From Sphingomonas kyeonggiensis (GTDB lineage Bacteria > Pseudomonadota > Alphaproteobacteria > Sphingomonadales > Sphingomonadaceae), in the NCBI RefSeq assembly GCF_014204495.1, contig NZ_JACHLN010000003.1, positions 682,001 through 746,000 of the forward strand: DNA of 64,000 nt, in the 5' to 3' direction. This document shows, piece by piece, positions 15,946 to 25,046 of the stretch (position 1 is its first letter; the number at the start of each line of letters is the position of its first letter). The notes below the pieces were generated by a model that was not told where the DNA came from, searched no databases, and saw only the letters and a program-made list of their open reading frames with translations. Both the position numbers and the translations under genes were made by a program.

Positions 15946-18300
15946 ATGCTGAACCGCCGTGCCTTCCTGCTGAGCTCCGGCGCGGCTTTGCTCTCCGGGG
16001 GTGCCGCAACCGCAGCCGTCACCCGGCAGCAGCAGCAGCGCGTCCGCGGCGCCAGCGCACCGATCGAGATCGTCGACGACCTCTGGGGCACGCCGCATAT
16101 CCGCGCCGCCACCATCCCCGATGCGTTCTTCGGCCAGGGCTATGTCGTCGCGCGCGACCGGCTGTTCCAGATCGACCTGGCGCACCGCCGCGAACTGGGG
16201 CGGCTTGCCGAAGCGTTCGGGCCGAGCTTCGCCAAGCATGACGCAAACGCGCGGCTGTTCCACTATCGCGGCGATATCGATGCCGAGCTACGCCGCGTGC
16301 CGGCCGATGTGCTCGCCTGCGCCAGGGCCTATGTCGCCGGGATCAATGCGCGCATCGAGGAAGTGATCGCCAACCCGGCGCTGCTCCCGCTCGAATATCG
16401 CATCCTGCAGATCATGCCCATCCGCTGGGACCTGCGCGACATGGTCCGCGCCCGCGAGGCCGCCGGCGGCAATGTCGATGACGAGATCCGCCGCGCCCGC
16501 CTGGCAGCGATCGGGATGCTCGATCTCGACGCGATCGTCGCCCCGCTGCGCCCGGCCTGGAAGATGGCCGTGCCCGAGGGGCTCGACACCGCCGCGATCA
16601 GCCCGGCCGATCTCGGGGTGCTCAATATCGACGGACTGCCCTGGGCCAACCTCACCGGCCAGGACCCCGCCGCCGCACAGGCCGAGCGCGCCAATGCCGG
16701 CAGCAACGCCTGGACCGTCTCGCCGTCGCGCACCGCCAGCGGCCGGCCGATCCTGGCCAATGATCCGCATCTCGGCATCGGCGGGTTCAGCCCGCGCCAC
16801 AATGCCCATCTGACCGCGCCGGGGCTCGACCTGATCGGCGGCGGCGCGCCCGGCCTGCCCGGGATCATGCAGGGCCATACCGACCGCTTCGCGTTCGGCC
16901 GCACCAACTTCCATATCGACCAGGGCGACTTGTTCATCCTCGAGCTCGATCCCGCCGACCCCGAGCGCTACCGCCATGACGGCGGCTGGAAGCGGTTCGA
17001 CAAGGTCGAGGAAGCGATAGCGGTGAAGGACGGCGCGCCGTCCACGGTGACGCTGCGCTATTCGGTGCAGGGGCCGGTGATCTCGTACGATCCGGCCAAG
17101 CGCCGCGCCACCGCGCTCGCCACCATCGCGATGCAGCCGGGCGGCGACGGCGCCTTCGCGATGATCGCGATCAACCTGGCACAGGACTGGAAGAGCCTGC
17201 GCAAGGCCTTCGAGCTCCACCCCTCGCCGACCAATTTCCACTATGCCGATGTCGACGGGAACACCGGCTGGCAGGTGATCGGCTTCGTGCCGGTGCGCAA
17301 GAAGGGCGACGGGCTGCTGCCCGTGCCGGGCGACGGCCGTTACGACTGGACCGGCGTGCGCAAATACGAGTCGCTGCCGAGCGAGTACAATCCCGCCAAG
17401 GGCTGGTTCGCCTCGGCCAACCAGAACAACCTGCCCGCCGACTGGCCGCGCGACCGCATCCCCGCCTTCTCGTTCCGCGATCCCTATCGCTATGATCGGA
17501 TCGCCGAGGTGCTGACGTCGCAGCCCAAGCACACGCTGGCCGACAGCGTCGCCCTCCAGCACGACACGCTCTCCACCCCGGCGCGCCAGTTCCAGGCGCT
17601 GCTCCCGCAATCCCCCTCCCCCGCCGCCAAGCCGGCGGTGGACATGCTGCGTGGCTGGGACGCGCGGATCGACCGCGACAGCGGTGCCGCCGCGCTGTTC
17701 GAGGCGGTGTGGCGCGAGGCCGGCAAGCGGATGCTCGCCGCGATCGTCCCCGCCCGGGCAAAGGGGCTGGTCACCAGCATCGCGCCCTCGATCCTGCTCG
17801 ACGCCCTGGCAAAGCCGGACAACCGGCTCGGCCCCGATCCTGTCGCTGCCCGCGACGCGCTGCTCGACGCCGCGCTGGTCGCCGGCTGGGGGGCGATCCG
17901 CGACAAGCTTGGACCCGATCCCGCTGCCTGGCGCTACGGCGCGCTCCACCAGGTGCGGCTGCGCCATCCGCTCTCGGCGATCCCCGCCATCGCCAGGGCC
18001 TTCCCGGCGATCGAGGGCGAGGGCTCGGGTGGCGACGGCTACACGGTGATGGCGCGCTGGCTCGGCTCCGGCCCCGGCTGGCAGGTCGGCGGCGGCGCGA
18101 GCTATCTGCAGGTGATCGATGTCGGCGCCTGGGACAATTCGCTGATGCTCAGCCTGCCCGGCCAGTCGATCGACCCGCGCTCGCCGCATTATCGCGACCA
18201 ATATGCCAATTGGGCGAATGGCCGGATGCAGCCCATGCCGTTCAGCCGCTCCGCGGTCGACGCCCGTGCCGCCACCCGCACCACGCTGAACCCGGCATGA
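15946..18300 (+). CDS. Penicillin acylase family protein (peptidase S45, Ntn hydrolase)
   Basis: A 784-residue periplasmic precursor. A Tat-like leader (MLNRRAFLLSSGAALLSGGA) precedes the alpha chain, and the beta chain begins at the autoprocessing Ser of NAGSNAWTVSPSRTASGRP (Ser at about residue 253), with the oxyanion Asn motif and GIMQGHTDRFAFGRTN downstream. S45 enzymes split amide bonds of beta-lactams or acyl-homoserine lactones. The region before the Ser contains a short linker peptide. Its stop overlaps the downstream class C hydrolase by 4 nt (ATGA), implying co-translation. Natural substrate is unknown. Confidence 0.9.
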   Translation: MLNRRAFLLSSGAALLSGGAATAAVTRQQQQRVRGASAPIEIVDDLWGTPHIRAATIPDAFFGQGYVVARDRLFQIDLAHRRELGRLAEAFGPSFAKHDANARLFHYRGDIDAELRRVPADVLACARAYVAGINARIEEVIANPALLPLEYRILQIMPIRWDLRDMVRAREAAGGNVDDEIRRARLAAIGMLDLDAIVAPLRPAWKMAVPEGLDTAAISPADLGVLNIDGLPWANLTGQDPAAAQAERANAGSNAWTVSPSRTASGRPILANDPHLGIGGFSPRHNAHLTAPGLDLIGGGAPGLPGIMQGHTDRFAFGRTNFHIDQGDLFILELDPADPERYRHDGGWKRFDKVEEAIAVKDGAPSTVTLRYSVQGPVISYDPAKRRATALATIAMQPGGDGAFAMIAINLAQDWKSLRKAFELHPSPTNFHYADVDGNTGWQVIGFVPVRKKGDGLLPVPGDGRYDWTGVRKYESLPSEYNPAKGWFASANQNNLPADWPRDRIPAFSFRDPYRYDRIAEVLTSQPKHTLADSVALQHDTLSTPARQFQALLPQSPSPAAKPAVDMLRGWDARIDRDSGAAALFEAVWREAGKRMLAAIVPARAKGLVTSIAPSILLDALAKPDNRLGPDPVAARDALLDAALVAGWGAIRDKLGPDPAAWRYGALHQVRLRHPLSAIPAIARAFPAIEGEGSGGDGYTVMARWLGSGPGWQVGGGASYLQVIDVGAWDNSLMLSLPGQSIDPRSPHYRDQYANWANGRMQPMPFSRSAVDARAATRTTLNPA

Positions 18301-19487
18301 GGGCCGCCGCCGCTCTCCTGCTCGCGCTGAGCGCCGCGCCCGCCGCGGCGCAGGATCGCGGCTTCGACAAGGCGGTCGCCGAGTTCCGCGCGCTCCACCG
18401 CGCCGAAGTGGCGAAGGCCGGGATCGCCGGCAGCGGCTTCTATGTGATCCGCGACGGCCGCACGGTGGTGGCGGACCATCTCGGCGAGCAGGATGCCGAT
18501 GCGCATGTGCCGGTCGACGCGCAGACCATCTATCACTGGGCATCGATCACCAAGACGATGACCGGGATCGCGATAATGCAGTTGCGCGACCGCGGCCTGC
18601 TCAAGCTCGACGACCCGATCATCCGCTATGTGCCCGAACTCGCCCGGGTCCATGACCCGTTCGGCGATGTGTCCGAGATCACCATCGGCCAGCTGATGAG
18701 CCATAGCGCGGGCTTCCGGAACGGCACCTGGCCGTGGCGCAACAAGCCCTGGCAGCCCTTCGAGCCGCCCGCCTGGGAACAGCTCAAGGCAATGCTCCCC
18801 TATACGGAAGTGCTTTTCAAGCCGGGCAGCAGGTTCAGCTATTCCAACCCCGGCATCGTCTATCTCGGCCAGGTGATCGAGCGGCTCTCGGGCGAGGATT
18901 TCGAAGTCTATATCGACAAGAACATCCTGCGCCCGCTCGGCATGCACGCCAGCTATTTCGACCGCACCCCGCCCTTCCTCCTGCCGCACCGCTCACACAG
19001 CTATTACATCGAGAACGGCAAGCGCGTGGCCGCGCCCTTCGATGCCGATACCGGGGTGACCGTTTCGAACGGCGGCCTCAACGCGCCGCTGCCGGACATG
19101 GCGAAATATGTCGCCTTCCTGCTCGGCGACCCGAAGCGGCCCGACTATGACCTGGTCCTCAAGCGCGCCTCGCTCGACGAGATGTGGCAGCCCCGGATCA
19201 GCGCGGGTGAGGATTTCACCCAGGGCCGGATGGCCAGCACGACCTGGAGCGGGCTGTCCTTCTTCGTCGATCGGACCGACGGCATCCGGATCGTCGGCCA
19301 TAATGGCGACCAGAACGGCTTCCGCGCCTATCTGAGCCTGTGCCCGGACCAGCATCTCGGCACGCTGCTCACCTTCAACACCGAGACGCGCGGCGCCGAG
19401 AATGCGCCGGGCAACCGCGACATGCCGGAGTCCCGCGTGGCGCTGGCGACGGATGGGCTGTGCAAGGCGGTTGCCGCGAAGAAATAG
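18297..19487 (+). CDS. Class C beta-lactamase-like serine hydrolase
   Basis: A 396-residue protein with a signal peptide (MRAAAALLLALSAAPAAAQ). Catalytic motifs are SITK near Ser83-Lys86, YSN at Tyr182, and the third motif HNGDQNG, where KTG is replaced by an HxG form typical of esterase EstB-like and D-amino peptidase-like members. Probably a periplasmic esterase, peptidase or amidase rather than a true beta-lactamase. ATG 18297 is fixed by the 4-nt overlap with the penicillin acylase. Confidence 0.85.
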   Translation: MRAAAALLLALSAAPAAAQDRGFDKAVAEFRALHRAEVAKAGIAGSGFYVIRDGRTVVADHLGEQDADAHVPVDAQTIYHWASITKTMTGIAIMQLRDRGLLKLDDPIIRYVPELARVHDPFGDVSEITIGQLMSHSAGFRNGTWPWRNKPWQPFEPPAWEQLKAMLPYTEVLFKPGSRFSYSNPGIVYLGQVIERLSGEDFEVYIDKNILRPLGMHASYFDRTPPFLLPHRSHSYYIENGKRVAAPFDADTGVTVSNGGLNAPLPDMAKYVAFLLGDPKRPDYDLVLKRASLDEMWQPRISAGEDFTQGRMASTTWSGLSFFVDRTDGIRIVGHNGDQNGFRAYLSLCPDQHLGTLLTFNTETRGAENAPGNRDMPESRVALATDGLCKAVAAKK

Positions 19488-19508
19488 TCGAGGATTTGCG
19501 AGTAGCTG

Positions 19509-19586
19509 TTCCCCGGCGAACGCCGGGGCCCAGGGTAACAAAGCGAGGCGGCAGAGAAACCCTGGGCCCCGGCTTTCGCCGGGGAA
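19509..19586. repeat. Long inverted repeat between convergent genes
   Basis: Arms of 28 nt (19509-19536 and 19559-19586) are reverse complements with one mismatch; each also holds a CCCCGGC...GCCGGGG mini-hairpin. It sits between the convergent serine hydrolase and deacylase and can terminate in both directions. The arm core is of the kind repeatedly found in sphingomonad intergenic DNA. Confidence 0.85.
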
Positions 19587-19606
19587 GCGTCCACTCTTGA
19601 AAGCCG

Positions 19607-21148
19607 TCAGCGCGCCCGGAGCAACCTGCCCCGCTTGGCCACCCGCGCGCCGCCTTCATAGGCCGCCTGCCCGCCGACCATCACCAGGTCGAAGCCCTCG
19701 GCCTTCGCAAACGGATCGACATAGCTCGACCGCGCCTTCACCTTCGCGGGATCGAACAGGATCAGGTCCGCCTGCATGCCCGGCCGGATCACGCCGCGAT
19801 CGCCGAGGCGCAGGATATGCGCGGGCAGGCCGCTGCCCTTGCGCACCATCTCCGCGATGCCGAGCTTCCTGTCCCGGACCACATATTCCTCGACCAGCTT
19901 GGCATAGGTGCCGGTCGCGCGCGGATGGCGCATGCCGGGGCCGCCATCGGTCGAGAAGGCGACATAGGGATCGAGCAGCAGCACGTCCTGCAGCGCCTTG
20001 TCCTGGGTGAAATGCGCACCCGATCCGCTTTGCGGGCCGATCTTGATCAGGAAATCGGCATAATGGAGCCCCGCCTCCTGCGCCGCCTGGGCCAGCGTCT
20101 TGCCGGCATAGGGCGCGGTGCCGATCAGCAGCGCCTCGGGACCGCCGCGCCGCGTCATCCGCTGCACCAGATAGTCACGCAGCTCCTGCCGGCGTTCGGC
20201 CACCACCTTGGCATAGTCCGTCGGCGGCAGCGCCCATTTGGGGAAGAGGATGGCGATGCCGGTATAGCCCGCCTCATAGGGATATTGATCGGCGGTCAGC
20301 TCGATCCCCTGGCGGCGCTTGTCCGCCAGGAAGGCGAGCAGCTCGCGCGCCCGCGCCTCGCCCTTCCCGAACACCACTTTCAGGTGCGAGATATGCGGCC
20401 GCGCCGGCAGCGACGAGGCGATCAGCTCGTCGATCGACGCCTTGATGTCCTCGTCATTCTCCGAGCGCATATGGCTCATCACCACGCCGCCATAGCGGCT
20501 CACCACCTTGCCGAGATTGGTCAGCTCGGCGGTCTCCGAATAGATGCCCGGCACATATTCGAGGCCATAGGACAAGCCGAACGCACCGGCACGCATCTCG
20601 CTGTCGAGCTGCGCCGCCATCCGCGCCAGCCCCGCCGCATCGGGCACGCGCACCGAGTCCGCCACTCCGGCCGCGCGGCGCAGCGTGCCATGGCTGGCGA
20701 GCAGCACGACGTTGAGGTCGATCGGCGCCCGGTCCACCGCCGCCATCCAGCTGCGCGGGTCGAGGTCCTTGCCCAGCCGCGGGCCGCTGCCGTCCTGGCC
20801 GAGCGTGATCGTGGTGACACCCATTGCCAGGAAGGCTTCATAGCTGTCCTTCAACGGGTCGCCATGGCTGTGCATGTCGATGAAGCCGGGGGCGAGCACC
20901 CGCCCCTCACCGGCGACCACGCGCCGCGCTTCGGCTCTGGCCGAGGGCGGATCGATCCGTGCGATCCGATCGCCGCTGACCAGCACATTGGCGAGCCGCG
21001 GCGCCGTGCCGGTGCCGTCGACCAGTTGCACTTCGCGGAACAGGGTATCCGGTTGCGCCGCCAGCGTCGCGACCATCGGCCATGCGGAAAGCCCGCCCGC
21101 CGCCACCGCTCCGCCCAATGCCTGTCGCCGTGTCAAACGTTGCTTCAT
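19607..21148 (-). CDS. N-acyl-D-amino-acid deacylase family amidohydrolase
   Basis: A 513-residue metal-dependent amidohydrolase. A Tat-type leader (MKQRLTRRQALGGAVAAGGL) is followed by the D-aminoacylase-like fold: the metal site FIDMHSHGD near residue 90, VVMSHMRSENDED, HISHLKV (second metal His), FSTDGG (metal/catalytic Asp) and GVIRPGMQADLILFDP (the C-terminal beta-barrel seal). Enzymes of the family hydrolyse N-acyl-D-amino acids, dipeptidases or similar. Convergent with the penicillin acylase operon. MKQRL at 21148 is the preferred start; upstream in-frame starts lack support. Confidence 0.88.
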   Translation of the reverse strand: MKQRLTRRQALGGAVAAGGLSAWPMVATLAAQPDTLFREVQLVDGTGTAPRLANVLVSGDRIARIDPPSARAEARRVVAGEGRVLAPGFIDMHSHGDPLKDSYEAFLAMGVTTITLGQDGSGPRLGKDLDPRSWMAAVDRAPIDLNVVLLASHGTLRRAAGVADSVRVPDAAGLARMAAQLDSEMRAGAFGLSYGLEYVPGIYSETAELTNLGKVVSRYGGVVMSHMRSENDEDIKASIDELIASSLPARPHISHLKVVFGKGEARARELLAFLADKRRQGIELTADQYPYEAGYTGIAILFPKWALPPTDYAKVVAERRQELRDYLVQRMTRRGGPEALLIGTAPYAGKTLAQAAQEAGLHYADFLIKIGPQSGSGAHFTQDKALQDVLLLDPYVAFSTDGGPGMRHPRATGTYAKLVEEYVVRDRKLGIAEMVRKGSGLPAHILRLGDRGVIRPGMQADLILFDPAKVKARSSYVDPFAKAEGFDLVMVGGQAAYEGGARVAKRGRLLRAR

Positions 21149-21336
21149 GCCGCTCCCCGATCGCTTTTGCCGGACTATGCGCACAAGCGCGGCCCGCGCG
21201 AATCACCAAGGCTGCATAAAGTCATGGCCTCAACGCATGGGGCACCGGTTTGCCGCCGGTCAAAGCCGTGCGCGCGGCAACCGCGCAGGACTGGCCATCC
21301 CTCCTGATCGGAATTACACCACCGCCCGTGCTCAAG

Positions 21337-22368
21337 ATGACTTCGCTGCCCGCCTCCGTCCGCCCCCGCGCGCTTGCCACCTGGCTCTTCGCCGTCGCGG
21401 CGCTGATCGTGCTGATGGTGGTGATCGGCGGCATCACCCGCCTGACGGAATCGGGACTCTCGATCACCGAGTGGAAGCCCTTCACCGGCACCATACCGCC
21501 GCTCACCGAAGCCGCCTGGCAGGCCGAGTTCGCGCGCTACCAGCAGATCGGCCAGTATGAGCAGCTGAACCAGGGCATGACCCTGGCCGAGTTCAAGAAC
21601 ATCTTCTTCTGGGAATATCTCCACCGGCTGCTCGGCCGGGTGATCGGCATGGCCTTCGCGCTGCCTTTGCTCTGGTTCGCCATCCGCCGGGCGATCCCCA
21701 AGGGCTATGGCTGGCGGCTGATCGCCCTGCTCGCGCTTGGCGGGCTGCAGGGCGCGCTCGGCTGGTGGATGGTCAAGTCGGGGCTGAACAAGACCAGCAC
21801 CGCGGTCGACCATTTCTGGCTTTCCGCGCACCTGATGACCGCGCTGTTCACGCTGGGCGGCATCGTCTGGACCGCGCTCGACCTGCTGGCGCTCAGGCGC
21901 AACCCGATGGCCCGCCCCGCTCGCCTCACCGGTCTGGCGGTCGCGGTACTGGCGGTGCTCGCCGTCCAGCTCTTCTTCGGCGCGCTGGTCGCGGGGCTGC
22001 GCGCCGGGCTGGTCACCGACCAATGGCCGCTGATGAACGACCATTTCTTCCCCGGCGTCAGCCAGGCGGGGCAGAGCCTGGGCCATATCCTCTTCTCCGA
22101 CCCGGCGGTGGTCCATTTCATCCACCGCTGGTGGGCCTGGGTCACGGTCGCCGCGCTGGTGGTGCTCGCCCGCAAGATCCGCGCCGCCGATCGCCGCGCC
22201 TCGATCGCGATCCACAGCGCGTTCGGCGCCCAGATCCTGCTCGGCATCGCCACGGTGATGGCCGGCATGCCGATCTGGCTTGCCGCGCTCCACCAGCTGA
22301 CCGGCGCGCTGGTCGTCATCGCCACCGTCTGGGGCGCGCACGTCGCGGGCAGCCGGGCCGGCGCTTGA
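21337..22368 (+). CDS. ctaA: Heme A synthase
   Basis: Converts heme O to heme A for the aa3-type cytochrome c oxidase; type 2 (CtaA/Cox15) family. The 343-aa chain has eight predicted helices: the first half has VVIGGITRLTESGLSITEWKP and FFWEYLHRLLGRVIG (heme-ligating His), the second VVHFIHRWWAWVT and LHQLTGALV. Start ATG 21337 (MTSLPAS) chosen since earlier starts add non-conserved residues. The stop overlaps the cutA TTG start (TTGA). Confidence 0.92.
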   Translation: MTSLPASVRPRALATWLFAVAALIVLMVVIGGITRLTESGLSITEWKPFTGTIPPLTEAAWQAEFARYQQIGQYEQLNQGMTLAEFKNIFFWEYLHRLLGRVIGMAFALPLLWFAIRRAIPKGYGWRLIALLALGGLQGALGWWMVKSGLNKTSTAVDHFWLSAHLMTALFTLGGIVWTALDLLALRRNPMARPARLTGLAVAVLAVLAVQLFFGALVAGLRAGLVTDQWPLMNDHFFPGVSQAGQSLGHILFSDPAVVHFIHRWWAWVTVAALVVLARKIRAADRRASIAIHSAFGAQILLGIATVMAGMPIWLAALHQLTGALVVIATVWGAHVAGSRAGA

Positions 22369-22679
22369 GCGAGCTCAGCCTCTTCTACGTGACCTTCGCC
22401 GCCCGGGCGGATGCCGAGCGCGTGGCCGAGACGGCGCTGGCCGAGAAGCTTGCCGCCTGCGCCAATATCCTCGCGCCCTGCACCTCGCTCTATCTCTGGC
22501 ACGGCGAACTCGAGCGGGCCGAGGAAGTGCCGGTGCTGTTCAAGACCCGCCCGATGCTCGCCACCCGCCTGCGCGAGCGGATCGCCGCGCTCCATCCCTA
22601 TGACCTGCCGGTGATCGAGAGCTGGACCGTCACCGTCGGCGGCGATGTCGCCGCCTGGGTGGAAGGCGCGACGCGCTGA
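22365..22679 (+). CDS. cutA: Divalent cation tolerance protein CutA
   Basis: A 104-residue ferredoxin-fold protein forming trimers; linked to copper/divalent cation tolerance in E. coli, exact role unclear. Family features: YVTFAARADAERVAETALAEKLAACANIL, TSLYLWHGELERAEEVPVLFKT and HPYDLPVI. A TTG start at 22365 overlaps the ctaA stop by 4 nt and keeps the family's length; no in-frame ATG lies nearby. The gene is followed immediately (TGATG) by a secreted unknown, so the three are likely co-transcribed. Confidence 0.9.
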   Translation: MSELSLFYVTFAARADAERVAETALAEKLAACANILAPCTSLYLWHGELERAEEVPVLFKTRPMLATRLRERIAALHPYDLPVIESWTVTVGGDVAAWVEGATR

Positions 22680-23437
22680 TGCTGCTCGCCGCGATTGTCC
22701 TCCAGGCAAGCGCGGCCAGCTTCTCCCCGCCGCTCGACCGGGCCCTGCTGGTCGTGACCGAGCGCCATGACGATACCCGCCTCTATCGCATGGAGCGCCG
22801 GATCCGCTTCGCACGCGAGGACGGCGGCTATCGCGCGGAAGTCGTGCTCGCCGAAGCGGAAGGCGAGACCAGCGACAGCAGCGGCGCGCTGTTCGAGGCA
22901 GGCTATGCCGCGCTCGCCGGTACGCCCCTGATATTCCACCTCGACAAGGCCGGCACGGTCACCGCGATCGATGACCTCCCCGCATTGTGGGAGCGCTTCT
23001 GCCGCCGCGTCGCCGAAGTCGCCGCCGCGCGTCGCGCGCTCGCCCCCGCCGAGCGGCCCAAATTCGCCGAGCGCGTCGCTGCCCCGATCCGCGCCCTGCC
23101 CGACGGCCGCCGGCGCGCGATGCTCGCCTCGCTGGTGCTGGCGGTGGTCCCCGACGAGCCGCTGGTGCCGGGCACCGGCCCGGTTCGGCTACCCGGCAGT
23201 TCGGCCTATGGCAGCGCCAGGCCGCTTGAAGGCATGCGCAGCGTAACGGCCTCGCCCGGCGGCCTGCTCCGCAGCACCACTGTCGCCAGCGGCGAGAACG
23301 TGACTCTCGAACGCATCACCGAAGTCGATCCCCATACCGGCCTGATCACCCGCAACAGCAAGACGCTGCGGATCCGCACCGGGGGCCTGGAAAAGATCAG
23401 CCGCACCCAGCTGACGGTCGAACCGCTCGCCGATTGA
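22679..23437 (+). CDS. Secreted protein of unknown function
   Basis: A 252-residue protein beginning with a hydrophobic stretch (MLLAAIVLQASAASF) resembling a short signal peptide. Not recognised. It contains a conserved-looking pattern of a beta-rich N-terminal half (ERRIRFAREDGGYRAEVVLAEAEGETS) and a C-terminal half (TLERITEVDPHTGLITRNSKTLRIRTGG). It starts in the stop codon of cutA (1-nt overlap) and is followed 45 bp later by another secreted unknown with similar topology; the two may be distant paralogues. Confidence 0.7.
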   Translation: MLLAAIVLQASAASFSPPLDRALLVVTERHDDTRLYRMERRIRFAREDGGYRAEVVLAEAEGETSDSSGALFEAGYAALAGTPLIFHLDKAGTVTAIDDLPALWERFCRRVAEVAAARRALAPAERPKFAERVAAPIRALPDGRRRAMLASLVLAVVPDEPLVPGTGPVRLPGSSAYGSARPLEGMRSVTASPGGLLRSTTVASGENVTLERITEVDPHTGLITRNSKTLRIRTGGLEKISRTQLTVEPLAD

Positions 23438-23482
23438 CTCGCCGTGCCGCGCATGGCCGAACGCCGGGCAAAGGGGAAATCC

Positions 23483-24421
23483 ATGCGCTCGATTCTTGCC
23501 GCCGCTCTGCTCGCCTGCCTCGCGCCCGCACCGCCCGCAACGGCCCAGGCGGCGACCAAGGCCGAGCCCGCAACGATCGAGATCGTCTTCAACCCGCCGA
23601 CCGATGCGCCGATGCGCTACCGCGTCGCCCGCGACCGCGCCGCCCGCACCAGTCGCCCGGCGATGTCAGCCAGCTGGGTGGAGGAACTGCGCTTCACCAG
23701 GGCGGGCGACGGCTTCATCGCGCATTGGCGGATGGAGGCCGCTTCGTTGCCGCCGGAGATGCGCGCGCCCGGGGTCGCCCCGATGATCGCCCCGTTCACC
23801 GGCGAGCCGATCGCCTTCGATCTCGACGCGGAAGGCACCGTGCTGCGCGTCCGCGACTGGCCGGCGGCGCAAGCCCGGATCCTGGCCGCCGTCGATGCCG
23901 CCGGGCAGCTGATCCCCGCCGCGGATCGCGACAAGGTGATGCCGCAGGTCCGCGCGATGTTCACCGGCCTCACCGCCGAGACCGCGCCCTCGGCCCTGTT
24001 GCGCAACGTCGAGCCGCTGTTCGGCGGTGGCGGACTGTCGATGCATGTCGGCGAGGAGATCAGCACACCGATCGAGCAGCCGGTGCCACTGCTCGGCGGC
24101 AGCGTCGCGATGGACGTCACCATCACCCTGAGCGCCGCCGAGCCCGGCCGCACCGCCACGCTCACCTCCCGCTCCGACTATGATCCCGATTCTTTCAAGC
24201 GGCTGCTCACCCAGCTCGCCGATCGCTTCACCCCGGCGGAGAAGGCCGCGCGTACGCAGGAGCTCGAGCAGATGCTGCCCGAGATGCTGCTCAGCGAAAC
24301 CGGCACCACGCTGATCGACCTGCCCAGCGGCATGCCGCTGCGCTACGAAAACAGGCGCATCGCCACCATCGACGGCAAGACCGTTCCTGTGGAATCGCTC
24401 GCACTTACCTGGCTGCGCTGA
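23483..24421 (+). CDS. Secreted protein of unknown function
   Basis: A 312-residue protein with a signal peptide (MRSILAAALLACLAPAPPATAQ), AAGGGG site 7 nt upstream of ATG 23483. Not recognised. Body mainly beta strands and charged helices, including FNPPTDAPMRYRVARDR, WRMEAASLPPEM and a final RYENRRIATIDGKTVPVESL. It is 45 bp after a similar secreted protein and the last gene of a ctaA-cutA-unknown-unknown run. The gap to the next gene (rplM, 145 bp) suggests the operon ends here. Confidence 0.7.
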   Translation: MRSILAAALLACLAPAPPATAQAATKAEPATIEIVFNPPTDAPMRYRVARDRAARTSRPAMSASWVEELRFTRAGDGFIAHWRMEAASLPPEMRAPGVAPMIAPFTGEPIAFDLDAEGTVLRVRDWPAAQARILAAVDAAGQLIPAADRDKVMPQVRAMFTGLTAETAPSALLRNVEPLFGGGGLSMHVGEEISTPIEQPVPLLGGSVAMDVTITLSAAEPGRTATLTSRSDYDPDSFKRLLTQLADRFTPAEKAARTQELEQMLPEMLLSETGTTLIDLPSGMPLRYENRRIATIDGKTVPVESLALTWLR

Positions 24422-24566
24422 GGGGAAAACGACCCACGGTATTCAGATACCCGTCAGCAAAGCCCCACTTTTCTTGACTTTTCCCGAGCGAATCGTCAGA
24501 GGGCCTTCAACCGCGCTGCCCGAAAGGGTGGCGCGCTCGCGTTTCATACTCGAAAGGTCCCAGCCC

Positions 24567-25046
24567 ATGAAGGCGCTGATGAAGACCACCAAGTCGGCGA
24601 AGCCGGCCGAGGTGGAGAAGAAGTGGCATATCGTCGATGCCGACGGCCTCATCGTCGGCCGCGCTGCCGTCGTGATCGCCAATGTGCTTCGTGGCAAGCA
24701 CAAGACGAGCTTCACCCCGCACGTCGATTGCGGTGACAATGTCATCGTCATCAACGCGGACAAGATCAAGTTCACCGGCAAGAAGCTGGGCCAGAAGGTG
24801 TACTACAAGCACACCGGCTATGCGGGCGGCATCAAGGGCATCACCGCCGGCAAGGTCCTCGAAGGCCGCTTCCCGGAGCGCGTCCTCGAGAAGGCCGTTG
24901 AGCGCATGATCCCGCGCGGCCCGCTGGGTCGCCAGCAGATGCGCAACCTGCGCATCTATGCCGGCGCTGCGCATCCGCACGAAGCGCAGAACCCCGAGGT
25001 CCTCGACATCGCCGGCATGAGCCGCAAGAACAAGGTGGGCGCATAA
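24567..25046 (+). CDS. rplM: 50S ribosomal protein L13
   Basis: A 159-residue protein that binds 23S rRNA early in large-subunit assembly. Recognised by KWHIVDADGLIVGRAAVVIANVLRGKHKTSFTPHVDCGD, YKHTGYAGGIK, and PRGPLGRQQMRNLRIYAG. ATG 24567 selected: it gives the family length plus a short N-terminal extension. It overlaps rpsI by 1 nt, the standard rplM-rpsI operon. Confidence 0.97.
   Translation: MKALMKTTKSAKPAEVEKKWHIVDADGLIVGRAAVVIANVLRGKHKTSFTPHVDCGDNVIVINADKIKFTGKKLGQKVYYKHTGYAGGIKGITAGKVLEGRFPERVLEKAVERMIPRGPLGRQQMRNLRIYAGAAHPHEAQNPEVLDIAGMSRKNKVGA

Noticed and set aside
16288..18543. Long minus-strand frame opposite the penicillin acylase (about 750 codons)
   Set aside because: Antisense of a well-supported gene with family motifs, low-complexity composition and no start signal.
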